This document shows, in pieces, positions 34,750 through 47,029 of a stretch of DNA of 64,000 bases. The notes below the pieces were generated by a model that did not search any database, was not told the DNA's origin, and saw only the letters and a program-made list of their open reading frames with translations. Positions within the stretch are counted from its first letter, which is position 1, and the number at the start of each line of letters is the position of its first letter. Both the position numbers and the translations under genes were made by a program. The DNA comes from Sinomonas atrocyanea. GTDB taxonomy: Bacteria > Actinomycetota > Actinomycetes > Actinomycetales > Micrococcaceae. The stretch lies in contig NZ_JAUSTE010000014.1 of assembly GCF_030812675.1 (NCBI RefSeq), positions 1 to 64,000 of the forward strand. Direction: 5' to 3'.

Positions 34750-35700
34750 ATGTCACCACCGACCCTCATCGACGTACCCGGCGCCGCAGCACCGGCGCCC
34801 ATCGCCCTCTCCTACGAGCTGTTCCCACCGCGCAGCCCGGCGGCCTCGCAGAGCCTGTGGACCACCATCCGCGAGCTCGAGGCCACCGATCCCGACTATG
34901 TCTCCGTGACGTACGGGGCAAGCGGGTCCAACCACGACACCGCCCTGGACCTCGTGGACCGCCTCCAGCTCGAGACCACGCTGCGCCCGCTGGCCCACCT
35001 CACCTGCGTCGGCGGGACGCCCGAGGAGCTCACCGGCGTCGTCAACGAGCTCCTGGACCGAGGCGTGCGCGGGATCCTCGCCCTGCGGGGGGACGCCCCG
35101 CGGGACGGCGCCCTTCCACGCGGCGCGCTGCGCCACGCCCAGGACCTCATCGAGCTGATCCGACGGGCCGAGGGCCGCCGGTGCGCCCAGTTCGCGGCCG
35201 GCAAGGTCGCGATCGGCGTGGCGGCGTATCCCACGCGCCACCCGGAATCGCCCAGCGAGGTCCACGACATCGAGGTGCTCCTGGCCAAGCAGCGCTCGGG
35301 GGCGGACTTCGCCATCACGCAGGTCTTCTTCCGCGCCGAGCAGTACGCCTCGCTCGTGCACCGTGCACGGCGCGCGGGGGTGACGATCCCCATCATCCCG
35401 GGGATCATGCCCTTCACGAGCCTGCGCCGCGTCGAGAAGCTCGCCCAGCTCTCCGGCGTCGCCCCCGACCCCGCGCTCGTCGACAGGCTCCGTGCCGCCG
35501 GCGGCGATGCGGCGGCGGTCCGCAGGATCGGCACCGAGGCCAGCGTCCGCCTGGCCGAGGCCGCGCTCGCCGCCGGCGCCCCGGGCCTGCACCTCTACAC
35601 CTTCAACGAGCACGGCGCGGCGCTGGACGTCCTCGCCCGGCTCGACCTCCCGCGGCCCCGCCGGCCGCTGCTCGCGGCCCGCCACCGGGCCGCCGTCTGA
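34750..35700 (+). CDS. metF: Methylenetetrahydrofolate reductase
   Basis: Reduces 5,10-methylene-THF to 5-methyl-THF, the methyl donor used by the MetE encoded next; 316 aa. Family motifs: SYELFPPRSPAA near the N-terminus, DYVSVTYGASGSN, LAHLTCVGGT, GILALRGDAPRD, the FAD/NADH site region GVAAYPTRHPE and FAITQVFF, and PIIPGIMPFTS. I choose ATG 34750 because AAGGA lies 5 nt upstream; ATG 34744 overlaps that site. It is 33 nt before metE in the same direction. Confidence 0.94.
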   Translation: MSPPTLIDVPGAAAPAPIALSYELFPPRSPAASQSLWTTIRELEATDPDYVSVTYGASGSNHDTALDLVDRLQLETTLRPLAHLTCVGGTPEELTGVVNELLDRGVRGILALRGDAPRDGALPRGALRHAQDLIELIRRAEGRRCAQFAAGKVAIGVAAYPTRHPESPSEVHDIEVLLAKQRSGADFAITQVFFRAEQYASLVHRARRAGVTIPIIPGIMPFTSLRRVEKLAQLSGVAPDPALVDRLRAAGGDAAAVRRIGTEASVRLAEAALAAGAPGLHLYTFNEHGAALDVLARLDLPRPRRPLLAARHRAAV

Positions 35701-35733
35701 CCCCCTGACCTCTCCACCACCAAGGACTCCACC

Positions 35734-38142
35734 ATGACTGCCCAGCACACCCCTGCCCAGTTCCCGTCTGCCACCGTCCTCGGCTACCCGCGCATCGGCC
35801 GCCGCCGCGAGCTCAAGAAGGCCGTCGAGGCCTACTGGGCCGGCGCCAGCTCCCTGGCAGAGCTCGAGGCCTCGGCCGAGGCGCTCCGGCTCGCCACCGT
35901 GGACCGCCTCGCCGAGCTCGGCCTGACCGGCACCGCCGCCGTCCCCGGCACCTTCTCCTTCTACGACCAGGTCCTCGACACGCTCGTCGCCCTCGGCGCG
36001 GTCCCGGCGCGCTTCGGGACGCTGCACGACGGCGACGGCCGCCTCGGCCTCGACGCCTACTTCACGCTCGCCCGCGGCACCGCCGAGCAGCAGCCGCTGG
36101 AGATGACCAAGTGGTTCGACACCAACTACCACTACCTCGTGCCCGAGATCGGCCCCGAGACCGAGTTCTCGCTCTCCTCGGAGCGCATCGTCGAGGAGTT
36201 CTCGCTCGCCCTGGCGCACGGGACCGTCACCCGGCCCTACCTCGTCGGGCCCGTCACCTTCCTCGGGCTGTCGAAGGCGTCCGACGGCGCGCCGGCCGGC
36301 TTCGCGCCGCTGTCCCGCCTCGAGGACATCCTCCCGGTCTACGCCGAGCTCCTCGAGAAGCTCGCCGCCGCAGGCGCGCCGTGGGTCCAGCTCGACGAGC
36401 CTGCCCTGGCGGCCGACCTCGACCTCCCCGGCGGCACCTCGCCCGCCGAGGTGAGCGCCGCCGTCGGGCGCGCCTACGCCGCCCTCACGGCGCCGGCCGC
36501 CGGGTCCGGGCGCCCGGCGATCCTCCTCTCCGCCCCGTACGGAGGCCTCGGCGAACAGGCCGCCGCCGTGGCCGCGACGGGCGTCGAGGCCGTGGCGCTG
36601 GACCTGTTCAAGGGCCAGCTGCCCGCGAACCTCGGGCAGTTCGCCGGCAAGACCGTCGTGGCCGGGGTCGTGGACGGCCACAACATCTGGCGCAACGACC
36701 TCGCAGCCTCCGCCGCCACGCTCGACGCCCTCCGCGAGGCCGGCGCGCGCCACGGCTTCGAGGTCGCCGTCGCGACGTCCACCTCGACCTTCCACGTCCC
36801 GCACGACGCCGAGGAGGAGACCCAGCTCGACCCGCAGCTGCGCAGCTGGCTGGCCTTCGCCGACCAGAAGGTGCGCGAGGTCGTGACACTCGCCGGCCAC
36901 CTCGCCGCTCCGGGCTCCCAGGACGCGGCCCTGGCGGAGTCCTCGCGGATCCTCGCCACCCGCGCCGAGGCGCCGGGTGTGCGCCGGCCCGAGGTCCGCG
37001 AGCGCACCGCGGCCCTCACGGCCGAGGACTTCTCCCGCTCCGGGTACGGCGTCCGCGCCCAGGCCCAGGAGGCCGTGCTCGAGCTGCCCCCGCTGCCCAC
37101 CACGACCATCGGCTCCTTCCCGCAGACCGCCGAGGTCCGCAGCGCGCGCGCCCGCCTGACAAAGGGCGCGATCGACGAGGCCGAGTACGAGCGGCTCATG
37201 AAGGACGAGATCGCCCGGGTCATCGCCCTGCAGGAGGAGCTCGGCTTCGACGTGCTCGTCCACGGCGAGCCCGAGCGCAACGACATGGTCCAGTACTTCG
37301 CAGAGCACCTCGACGGGTTCGACGTGACGGTCCACGGCTGGGTGCAGTCCTACGGCTCCCGCTGCACGCGCCCCTCCATCCTGTGGGGCGACGTCTCCCG
37401 GCAGGCCGGCCCGTCGATCCTCTGGGGCGACGCGGAGAGCGCCGCGCCCATCACCGTCCCGTGGGCCGCCTACGCCCAGTCCCTGACCGACAAGCCCGTC
37501 AAGGGCATGCTCACGGGCCCCGTCACGATCCTCGCGTGGTCATTCGTGCGCGACGACCAGCCGCTCGCGGAGACCGCCAACCAGGTGGCCCTCGCCCTCC
37601 GCGACGAGATCGCCGACCTCGAGGACGCCGGCATCCGCATCATCCAGGTCGACGAGCCGGCCCTCCGGGAGCTCCTGCCCCTGCGCGCCGCCGACCGCCC
37701 CGCGTACCTGGACTGGTCCGTCAAGGCCTTCCGGCTCGCCACGGGCGGGGCCGGCGACGCGACCCAGGTCCACACGCACCTGTGCTACTCGGAGTTCGGC
37801 GTGATCATCGACGCGATCGACGGCCTCGACGCCGACGTGACCTCGATCGAGGCCGCCCGCTCCCGCATGGAGGTCGTCACCGACCTCGAGGCGCACGGAT
37901 TCGGGCGCGGCGTGGGCCCGGGCGTCTACGACATCCACTCGCCCCGCGTACCCGGCCAGGAGGAGATCGAGGAGCTGCTGGCCCGGGCCGTCGAGCACGT
38001 CCCCGCCCGGCAGCTGTGGGTCAACCCGGACTGCGGGCTCAAGACGCGCGGCTACGAGGAGACCGAGGCCTCGCTGCGGAACCTCGTGACGGCGGCGAAG
38101 GTGGCCCGGGCCGCGCTCGCGGACGTGTCCTCGGCCGTCTGA
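35734..38142 (+). CDS. metE: Cobalamin-independent methionine synthase
   Basis: Transfers the methyl group of 5-methyl-THF-triglutamate to homocysteine; 802 aa, slightly longer than usual. The N-terminal half begins with [21 protein letters not shown]. The C-terminal catalytic barrel starts at [16 protein letters not shown] and contains the zinc ligands: His and Cys in [11 protein letters not shown], a glutamate further on, and Cys in [25 protein letters not shown] binds homocysteine. Small insertions rich in Ala/Gly explain the extra length. It is co-transcribed with metF; regulation is probably through the shared leader. Confidence 0.96.
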   Translation: MTAQHTPAQFPSATVLGYPRIGRRRELKKAVEAYWAGASSLAELEASAEALRLATVDRLAELGLTGTAAVPGTFSFYDQVLDTLVALGAVPARFGTLHDGDGRLGLDAYFTLARGTAEQQPLEMTKWFDTNYHYLVPEIGPETEFSLSSERIVEEFSLALAHGTVTRPYLVGPVTFLGLSKASDGAPAGFAPLSRLEDILPVYAELLEKLAAAGAPWVQLDEPALAADLDLPGGTSPAEVSAAVGRAYAALTAPAAGSGRPAILLSAPYGGLGEQAAAVAATGVEAVALDLFKGQLPANLGQFAGKTVVAGVVDGHNIWRNDLAASAATLDALREAGARHGFEVAVATSTSTFHVPHDAEEETQLDPQLRSWLAFADQKVREVVTLAGHLAAPGSQDAALAESSRILATRAEAPGVRRPEVRERTAALTAEDFSRSGYGVRAQAQEAVLELPPLPTTTIGSFPQTAEVRSARARLTKGAIDEAEYERLMKDEIARVIALQEELGFDVLVHGEPERNDMVQYFAEHLDGFDVTVHGWVQSYGSRCTRPSILWGDVSRQAGPSILWGDAESAAPITVPWAAYAQSLTDKPVKGMLTGPVTILAWSFVRDDQPLAETANQVALALRDEIADLEDAGIRIIQVDEPALRELLPLRAADRPAYLDWSVKAFRLATGGAGDATQVHTHLCYSEFGVIIDAIDGLDADVTSIEAARSRMEVVTDLEAHGFGRGVGPGVYDIHSPRVPGQEEIEELLARAVEHVPARQLWVNPDCGLKTRGYEETEASLRNLVTAAKVARAALADVSSAV

Positions 38143-38150
38143 GTGCGGTG

Positions 38151-38195
38151 ACACGCTGCGGGGCCCCCGGCGCGCCGGGGGCCCCGCAGCCGTGT
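38151..38195 (+). terminator. Long bidirectional terminator between metE and DUF2004 gene
   Basis: CTGCGGGGCCCCCGG (38156-38170) pairs perfectly with CCGGGGGCCCCGCAG (38175-38189) around a CGCG loop, extended by ACACG against CGTGT. It lies between two convergent genes and can serve both. No T-tract is present; stability alone would have to stop the polymerase. Confidence 0.75.
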
Positions 38196-38205
38196 CCGGC
38201 GGGAC

Positions 38206-38709
38206 TCAGTCCCAGAGCACCTCGTCGTCGACCACGCCGTCGGCGTCCGCCGCGGCCACGAGCACCTCGTCCGTGAAGTGCTCGCCGAGGGTGAAGTCGA
38301 GCACGAAGTACCGCTCAGGCTGGGCCGGGTAGATGCCCACATGGGCGACCCGGAGGGCCTTGAGGAACACCTCGTCCGTGATGTCCCGGGCACGGTCCAC
38401 GCCGAAGACGGACCGGACCTCGCCGTCGTCCACGTTCTGGCAGTGGAACCGCCGGTACTGCTCCGCGGCGCTGTCCTCGTCCTCGAGCTGCTGGCTGATG
38501 AGCTCCCGGACGGACTCGACGAGCTCGGGGAGGAAGCGGAGGCGGTAGTCGACCTTGTGCAGCGCCGCCTCGTCCAGCCGGTCCTGGGCGGTGATGTTGA
38601 GGTCGAGCTCGACGGGGACGCCGTCGAGGGTGAACCTGCCGGCCACAGCCCTCCCGGCGCTGGGCGCGAGGGCGATCTCACCGAAGTGCTGGCTCACTGC
38701 CGTCTCCAT
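38206..38709 (-). CDS. DUF2004 domain-containing protein
   Basis: A 167-aa soluble protein. The pattern HFGEIALAPSAGRAV, VPVELDLNI, RLDEAALHKVDYRLRFLPELVE and the acidic C-terminal strands VGIYPAQPERYFVLDFTLGEHFTDEVLVAA agree with DUF2004 proteins of actinobacteria. ATG 38709 gives the conventional start a few residues before HFG; no good ribosome binding site is seen there. No enzymatic motif is present. Convergent with metE. Confidence 0.8.
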   Translation of the reverse strand: METAVSQHFGEIALAPSAGRAVAGRFTLDGVPVELDLNITAQDRLDEAALHKVDYRLRFLPELVESVRELISQQLEDEDSAAEQYRRFHCQNVDDGEVRSVFGVDRARDITDEVFLKALRVAHVGIYPAQPERYFVLDFTLGEHFTDEVLVAAADADGVVDDEVLWD

Positions 38710-38751
38710 GACAGAACGATAAGCCCGCACCGGCGCGGCAGGCCAGCGTCC

Positions 38752-39567
38752 CTAGGCGAGCCGCGCGAGCAGCGCCGCCGCGTCGTGCGGGGCCCGTCCG
38801 TCGGCGTCGTTGTCGAAGTAGACGTAGGCGTCGCGGCCGGCGGCGAGCCAGTCCCGCACGCGCCCGGCCCACCGGTCCAGCGAGGCCTCCGAGTAGCCGC
38901 CCCCGTAGAGGCGGCTCTCGCCGTGCAGCCGGGCGTACCGGATCCCGGAGGTGTCCGCGTCGACCTCCGGCCACGTCCCGGCGCTGTCGGAGGCGACCAT
39001 GCAGATGCCCTCCCGCGCGAAGAGCTCCCGCGCCTCGGCGCCGGCGAAGCTCTCGTGGCGGGGCTCGACGGCGTGCAGGATGGGGCCGTCCGCGGCAGCC
39101 TCGACGAGGGCCCTGTCGTCGGGGACCTTGGCGTCGTGGCGCGCGGCGAGGGCCGCCGCGTCCGCCGTGGTGCGCGGTAGGAGGTCGAAGAACTCGGCCA
39201 GCCGCTCTGCGTCGAACGCCATCCTCGCCGGGAGCTGCCAGAGGACCGGGCCGAGGGTGTCGCCGAGGGCGAGGACGCCGGAGGCGAGGAAGTTTGCGAG
39301 CGCGGTCTCGGCGCCGCGCAGCTGGAGCATGTGGGTGATGTAGCGGCTGCCCTTGACCGCGAACACGAACCCCTCCGGGACGGCGGCCTTCCACGCCTCG
39401 TAGGAGGAGGGCCGCTGGAGGGAGTAGAACGAGCCGTTGAGCTCGGCTGAGGTGAGCCGGCCGGCGAGGTAGGCGAGCTCGTCCGCCTGCCGCAGGCCCT
39501 TCGGGTAGAAGTCGCCGCGCCAGCTGGCGTACCGCCAGCCGGAGGTGCCGATGAACGCGCGGGCCAT
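38752..39567 (-). CDS. DUF72 (YecE-like) family protein
   Basis: A 271-aa TIM-barrel-like protein. Typical DUF72 features: FIGTSGWRYASWRGDFYP at the start, ELNGSFYSLQRPSSYEAWK, FVFAVKGSRYITHML, GPVLWQLP, and VYFDNDADGRAPHDA near the end. Biochemical function of the family is unknown. ATG 39567 is used; an in-frame upstream start at 39576 would abut the LysR stop. It lies 10 nt downstream of the LysR gene on the same strand, so the two are probably an operon. Confidence 0.88.
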   Translation of the reverse strand: MARAFIGTSGWRYASWRGDFYPKGLRQADELAYLAGRLTSAELNGSFYSLQRPSSYEAWKAAVPEGFVFAVKGSRYITHMLQLRGAETALANFLASGVLALGDTLGPVLWQLPARMAFDAERLAEFFDLLPRTTADAAALAARHDAKVPDDRALVEAAADGPILHAVEPRHESFAGAEARELFAREGICMVASDSAGTWPEVDADTSGIRYARLHGESRLYGGGYSEASLDRWAGRVRDWLAAGRDAYVYFDNDADGRAPHDAAALLARLA

Positions 39568-39577
39568 GGCGGACACG

Positions 39578-40522
39578 CTACCGGTCCGCCGGTCCGCGCC
39601 CGGCCCGCGCGGCGCGGACGGGCAGCGCCGCGAGCTGCTCGGCCACGAGGTCGAGGAAGAGCCGGGTGGCGGAGTCCGCGGCGGCGTGCGGTCGGAGGGC
39701 GAAGATGTTCCGTGCGAGCCGGATCTCCGGCACGTCGACGAGCACCACCCCCTCGGGGGTGGCCTGGAGCGCGAGCTCGGGCACCAGGGCCGCGCCCAGC
39801 CCCGCCGAGGCCAGCCCGAGGCTCGCGTTGAAGTCGTCGCTGTAGGCCACCACCCGCGGGGCGAGGCCGCAGCCGGCGAAGAGCCGGTCGATCACGGTCG
39901 CGTCGGACGTGCCCGGGTGGTGGACGATCCACGGCATCCCGCCCAGCTGGTCCGCGGTGACCCGGGCGCCGTCGGCGATGCCCCAGGACTGCGGCAGGAC
40001 CACGTGGAAGGGGTCGTCGCCGATCCAGAGTCGCTCCGCGGTGTGCGGCCAGGCGAGGCCGCTCTGGCCCACCTGGTAGACGAGGACCACATCGAGCCCG
40101 CCGCCCGAGGCGAGCCTGCGGATGGTGTCCCCGGGCTCGGCCACGGACACGTGCAGGTCGAGTCCGAGCCGGCGCCACCGCTCGCCGCTGAGGACGCGGG
40201 GCAGCACGTAGGTCGCGAGGCTCGGGAAGATGCCGAGCCGGAGCTCCCGCCCGGCCGCGTCCGCGGCGCGGGCCGTCGCCGCCTTGAGCGCGTCGATGTC
40301 CGTGAGGACCTTCTCGGCGTGGCGGATCATCACGAGGGCGGCCTCGGTCGGGACGATGCTGCGCGGCGTGCGCCGGAAGAGCTCGACGCCGGTCTCGCGC
40401 TCGAGCGCGGCCATCTGCTGCGACACGGCCGACGGCGTGTACCCCAGCTGGGCGGCGGCCGAGGCGAACGAGCCGAGGCGGACCACTTCGATGAGGGTCG
40501 TCAGGTGCACAGGGTTGACCAC
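39578..40522 (-). CDS. LysR family transcriptional regulator
   Basis: A 314-aa LysR regulator. The N-terminal winged helix (residues 1-60: LTTLIEVVRLGSFASAAAQLG, SAVSQQMAALERETGVELF) is followed by a periplasmic-binding-like effector domain (LRLGIFPSLATYVLP, PWIVHHPGTSDATVIDRLF, GLGAALVPELAL). GTG 40522 is the start because GGAAGGAG lies 6 nt upstream; the longer open frame has no such site. It sits divergent from the nrd cluster, but a 360-bp gap and NrdR-like boxes suggest nrd is controlled separately. The effector is unknown. Confidence 0.9.
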   Translation of the reverse strand: MVNPVHLTTLIEVVRLGSFASAAAQLGYTPSAVSQQMAALERETGVELFRRTPRSIVPTEAALVMIRHAEKVLTDIDALKAATARAADAAGRELRLGIFPSLATYVLPRVLSGERWRRLGLDLHVSVAEPGDTIRRLASGGGLDVVLVYQVGQSGLAWPHTAERLWIGDDPFHVVLPQSWGIADGARVTADQLGGMPWIVHHPGTSDATVIDRLFAGCGLAPRVVAYSDDFNASLGLASAGLGAALVPELALQATPEGVVLVDVPEIRLARNIFALRPHAAADSATRLFLDLVAEQLAALPVRAARAGRGPADR

Positions 40523-40889
40523 GTCGTCTCCTTCCGGCCGCGACCCGCCCAGCCTACGACACACCGCGACACGCCGTGGGATGGGCGACACGCCCCCGGG
40601 CTCGGGTGTGGGAACCGGGCATCCACAGCCTGTGGACGCAGGGCCCTGAAGGGCGGGAATACGGGCATCCGGCGGTGCATTAAATGTGGGTCGGCTGTGG
40701 ACTCACGGGGTGAGGAATGACATACTTGTAAGACAACATCTTGGGGTCCTCGGCAGCAGGGTGCACTACATGTAGTATCGAGGGCACCGAGGTGCGCAGG
40801 ACTGGATCACAGGGCTGTCAGGGCGGCCGTCGGTGCGGCAGCGGCGAACGCCTCGGCTGGGGAAGCTTTGGAGAATGGGGTAAGGATTC
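40523..40889. other. Intergenic region between LysR gene and nrdH
   Basis: About 370 bases without a gene. It includes the NrdR-like boxes at 40734-40776. The remainder is a leader of roughly 110 nt before nrdH with no recognised structured element; the nrdH ribosome binding site is AAGGA at its end. Confidence 0.5.
40734..40776 (+). promoter_or_regulatory. Pair of NrdR-like boxes upstream of nrdHIEF
   Basis: ACTACATGTAGT (40765-40776) is a perfect 12-bp palindrome matching the core of actinobacterial NrdR boxes. CAACATCTTG (40734-40743) is a weaker copy. Their centres are 32 bp apart, three helical turns, as is typical for paired NrdR boxes, which bind the ATP/dATP-sensing repressor. Confidence 0.6.
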
Positions 40890-41138
40890 ATGAACGTCAC
40901 GGTCTACACGAAGCCGGCCTGCGTGCAGTGCAACGCGACCTACCGTGCCCTCGACAAGAAGGGCATCGCCTACCAGAGCGTCGATGTCACCCAGGACCCG
41001 GAGGCCCTCGAGCGCCTCAAGGCCATGGGGTACATGCAGGCGCCCGTCGTCGTCACGGACGCCGACCACTGGTCCGGCTTCCGCCCGGACAAGATCGCGG
41101 CGATCGCCGAGGGCAGCTCGGCAGCCTCGGTGGCCTGA
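40890..41138 (+). CDS. nrdH: NrdH glutaredoxin-like electron donor
   Basis: An 82-aa redoxin that reduces class Ib ribonucleotide reductase and is itself reduced by thioredoxin reductase. The redox site is CVQC near residue 11 ([17 protein letters not shown]), followed by the NrdH-specific [19 protein letters not shown], which ends in the WSGFRP motif. AAGGA lies 6 nt before the ATG. It is first gene of nrdHIEF, behind the NrdR-like boxes. Confidence 0.95.
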   Translation: MNVTVYTKPACVQCNATYRALDKKGIAYQSVDVTQDPEALERLKAMGYMQAPVVVTDADHWSGFRPDKIAAIAEGSSAASVA

Positions 41139-41193
41139 CCCACGGCGTCGGGCGTGCCCCGACTCCACCGTCCCAACGAGGGAGCGCGCTGAG

Positions 41194-41681
41194 ATGACCT
41201 CCCAGGTCCTCGCCGCGGCCGACGCCGGGGCCACGGGTTCGGATGCCGGATCCCGCCCCACGTCGGCGCGACTCATCTACTTCTCCTCTGTCTCGGGCAA
41301 CACTCGCCGGTTCATCGACAAGCTCGGCCTGGAGGCCGCGCGGATCCCCCTTCACCAGGGTGATGCGGCCCTCAGGGCCACGGCGCCCTTTGTGCTCGTG
41401 GTCCCGACGTACGGGGGGACCGGGGGAGCGGGATCCGTGCCCAAGCAGGTCATCAGATTCCTCAACGACCCGCACAACAGGTCGCTCATCCGGGGCGTCA
41501 TCAGTGCCGGCAACACGAACTTCGGGGACAACTACTGTGCGGCGGGAGACATCGTCGCCGCCAAGTGCCACGTCCCCCACCTCTACCGATTCGAACTCAT
41601 GGGCACGCCCGACGACGTGGCCCGGGTCACCGAAGGATTGGACGCATTTTGGACACGACTCTCGAAGAGCCAGCAGTCGCC

Positions 41682-41685
<4 letters not shown>
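41194..41685 (+). CDS. nrdI: NrdI flavodoxin-like protein
   Basis: A 163-aa flavoprotein that supplies oxidant for assembling the dimanganese-tyrosyl radical cofactor of NrdF. FMN-site motifs: [14 protein letters not shown] (phosphate loop), [19 protein letters not shown] and [16 protein letters not shown], all NrdI hallmarks. The first 25 residues are a non-conserved extension; ATG 41194 has GAGGGAG upstream. Its stop overlaps the nrdE start region. Confidence 0.94.
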
Positions 41686-44844
<3,159 letters not shown>

Positions 44845-44905
44845 GTTCCTCCTGTTGGGAAGAACAGGTCTAGGTGAAAGAACCGGACCTTATACGCAAG
44901 AGACA

Positions 44906-44944
44906 AGCGGCCTATTTGGATGACTTCCAGGTAGGCCGCTGTTT
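44906..44944 (+). terminator. Terminator of the nrd operon
   Basis: AGCGGCCTA (44906-44914) and TAGGCCGCT (44932-44940) form a perfect 9-bp stem with a 17-base loop, followed by GTTT. It lies about 60 nt after the nrdF stop. Confidence 0.7.
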
Positions 44945-45763
44945 CATGGGCGAAATTGGCCTCGTCTCACTCGAGCGATCCGCGGTCCACGCTCTGGCGG
45001 TCCGGTGCGTGCCGATGCGGTGGCCGAGAACGGGCACGAGGTGCCGACCGTCGAGGTCCTGGAGGTTCTCGCCGTGGTGAGCACTCTGGACGCACCGGGG
45101 GCGGACCACCCAGCCGTAGAGCCTTGGGCCGCCACGATCCGGTGGATCATCGCCCAGGCCTCAATGGGGGTCGTGGGCCCGTACTCGCAGCTCCCACCGG
45201 AACTGGCCGAGCCCGTCCCGAGCCGAGGAGGCTGCGGACCCCACCCAGGCCCCGTCCAGGGCCGGGAAGCCTGCCGAGGCCGCGATCGGCACCGCCGCAA
45301 TCCTCGCAGAGGAGGCCGTGACGGGGGAGGAAGCCGTCGCGGCGGCACCCCGTGCTGAGGACGCTGTAGCTGAGGACCCGCGTGAGGACGCGCCTGCTTC
45401 CCCCATGCAGGCCAAGGGGGACACGCGCCTACTGATCACCGATCTGCTGGGCGAGGGCCTTGGGTACGACAAGTACGCGGACCTCACCACCGAGTACATG
45501 GTCCGCCAGGACTTCGCCGACTACAGGGTCTCGTCCTCTCGGAGGCCGTGCTGGACGTCATCCGGCGCGAGGTGAGGAAGAGGACCGGGACAACCACCAG
45601 CTGTCATAACGCTGACTCCGGCCTTATCTCCCCGCTGGACCGCAAAGCCTCTGGCCGACCTCGTGGAACGGCTCTCCCGAGGGCCAGCGAAATACGGACC
45701 TTCGTGAGATTCGGTCCGGATTCCCGATCAGCGGCATCCTGTGCTGTGCACGCCAAGGAGGAG
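44945..45763. other. Gene-poor decayed stretch after nrdF
   Basis: About 820 bases in which short open pieces alternate between frames and none has a start, a ribosome binding site and a family match together. The only recognisable part is the nuclease-like remnant at 45318-45575. A second piece on the plus strand near 45020-45220 (VEVLEVLAVVSTLD, IRWIIAQASMGVVGPYSQ) looks protein-like but I do not recognise it. Confidence 0.45.
45318..45575 (+). pseudogene. Remnant of a restriction-nuclease-like (HsdR_N type) protein
   Basis: The frame encodes an acidic Ala/Glu stretch and then DTRLLITDLLGEGLGYDKYADLTTEYMVRQDFADYRV. This matches the start of proteins with an HsdR-N-like PD-(D/E)XK domain, where a substrate-facing ADY strand follows. 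After ADYRV the similarity stops, the frame shifts and translation ends, so the nuclease core with its catalytic acidic residues and lysine is missing. The acidic N-terminal frame can be followed back to about 45205 without a clear start. Family assignment is from memory of the motif and is moderate at best. Confidence 0.38.
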
Positions 45764-47029
45764 TCATGTGAGGTCGGGGCGCTTCAGCGCTGTTCTGGGC
45801 TGCGGATGCCGGGCGATGAGTGCCTCGACTGCCTGCGCCCCTGCCGCAGCTCCTCCTGCTGCCCGGTAGCCTGCGGCGGTGCGGCGGGCGCCCTCCGCCA
45901 TCCCGGCAGCGCGGTGCACGGCCTCGCGCAGCCGCGATGGGGTCAGCCTGCCCTTGGGGACGCGGATCCCCGCGCCGGCGTGTTTGACTCGGGCGGCGAC
46001 CTCGAGCTGGTCGCGTCCGAAGGGCACGACGACGCAGGGGACGCCGGCGGCGAGTGCCTTCTGGGTGGCGCCCATTCCGCCATGGGTCACTGCCACGGCC
46101 GAGCGGGCGAGGACTGGCCCGTGTGGGATGAATCGTTCGACCCGCACGTTGGCCGGCAGCGGCCTGAGGTCCGGCACGCCGGCGGGCATCGTCACGACGA
46201 CCCGGTAGGGTTCGCCGGCCAGACCCTCGACTGCGGCCCGGGCCAGGGCCTCGTCGGCCTGGTACTCGGAGGAGGTGGTGACGAGGACGAAGGGGGCACC
46301 CGGCTCCTCGACCCATTCCGGTGCCTCCGCTGGGGGCTCCCACGGGAGGGCTCCGATAAGGCGTAGGTCGGGCGCCCAGTCGGGATGGGGGTACTCGAAG
46401 GGCTCGGAGGTCGCGACCAGGGTCAGGGGTGCGGACCGGAAGAACTGGTCGGCGCTCGTGACGGTCGGGACTCCGTTGGCGGCGAGGACTGCGTTGATGC
46501 CGGGGAGGAACCGCTTCTCGAGCTGGCCCATGATGAGAGGGCGCAGCAGGCGGTCCCGGAGGAATCCCACTGGACCGGCGAGGGGAGGGAGCCCTGGACC
46601 GAACGGAGGTGTGCCGCTCGAGGTGACCGGCGGGGTGTAGGGACAGAAGGCGGCCCACGGCCAGCCCCGGGCCTGGGCGGCTGCGCGGGCGCCCCAGGAG
46701 TTGAAATCGACAATCGTCAGGTCCGGGCCGATCGAGGCGGCCGCCGTGGCGAGGTCGCCGCCGTCGACCGCGGCCCGGCGGACGAAGACGTCAACGGATG
46801 CCGACAAGGCCTCCAAGGTGGTCCGGGCGCCGAAGTCGTGGTGGCCGATCGCCTCGATCCGGGCGTCGATCGGTTCGGCGGCGAGCCCGAGGCCGCGCAT
46901 GAGGTCGACCTGGTCAGCGAGGGTGCGCACATGCACCTCGTGCCCGCGCCGCTTGAGCTCGAGGAGCAGCGGCGCCATGGGGAAGAGGTGGCCGATGGCG
47001 GGAGAGGTGTAGGCGAGGATGCGGGACAT
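45764..47029 (-). CDS. Macrolide-type glycosyltransferase (GT1 family)
   Basis: A 421-aa GT-B enzyme that probably transfers a sugar to a small lipophilic acceptor. The N-terminal acceptor domain begins ILAYTSPAIGHLFPMAPLLLELKRRGHEV. The C-terminal donor-binding signature is FIPHGPVLARSAVAVTHGG followed by GATQKALAAGVPCVVVPFGRDQ. It resembles the MGT/OleD group, some of which inactivate macrolides, while others decorate natural products. The ATG at 47029 overlaps the TetR stop (ATGA) and GGAGG lies 5 nt upstream, so the two form an operon. The regulator partner favours a resistance or detoxification role, by inference. Confidence 0.88.
   Translation of the reverse strand: MSRILAYTSPAIGHLFPMAPLLLELKRRGHEVHVRTLADQVDLMRGLGLAAEPIDARIEAIGHHDFGARTTLEALSASVDVFVRRAAVDGGDLATAAASIGPDLTIVDFNSWGARAAAQARGWPWAAFCPYTPPVTSSGTPPFGPGLPPLAGPVGFLRDRLLRPLIMGQLEKRFLPGINAVLAANGVPTVTSADQFFRSAPLTLVATSEPFEYPHPDWAPDLRLIGALPWEPPAEAPEWVEEPGAPFVLVTTSSEYQADEALARAAVEGLAGEPYRVVVTMPAGVPDLRPLPANVRVERFIPHGPVLARSAVAVTHGGMGATQKALAAGVPCVVVPFGRDQLEVAARVKHAGAGIRVPKGRLTPSRLREAVHRAAGMAEGARRTAAGYRAAGGAAAGAQAVEALIARHPQPRTALKRPDLT

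Noticed and set aside
45161-45499. Minus-strand open frame opposite the nuclease-like remnant
   Set aside because: Ser/Ala/Arg-rich shadow with no motif or ribosome binding site.
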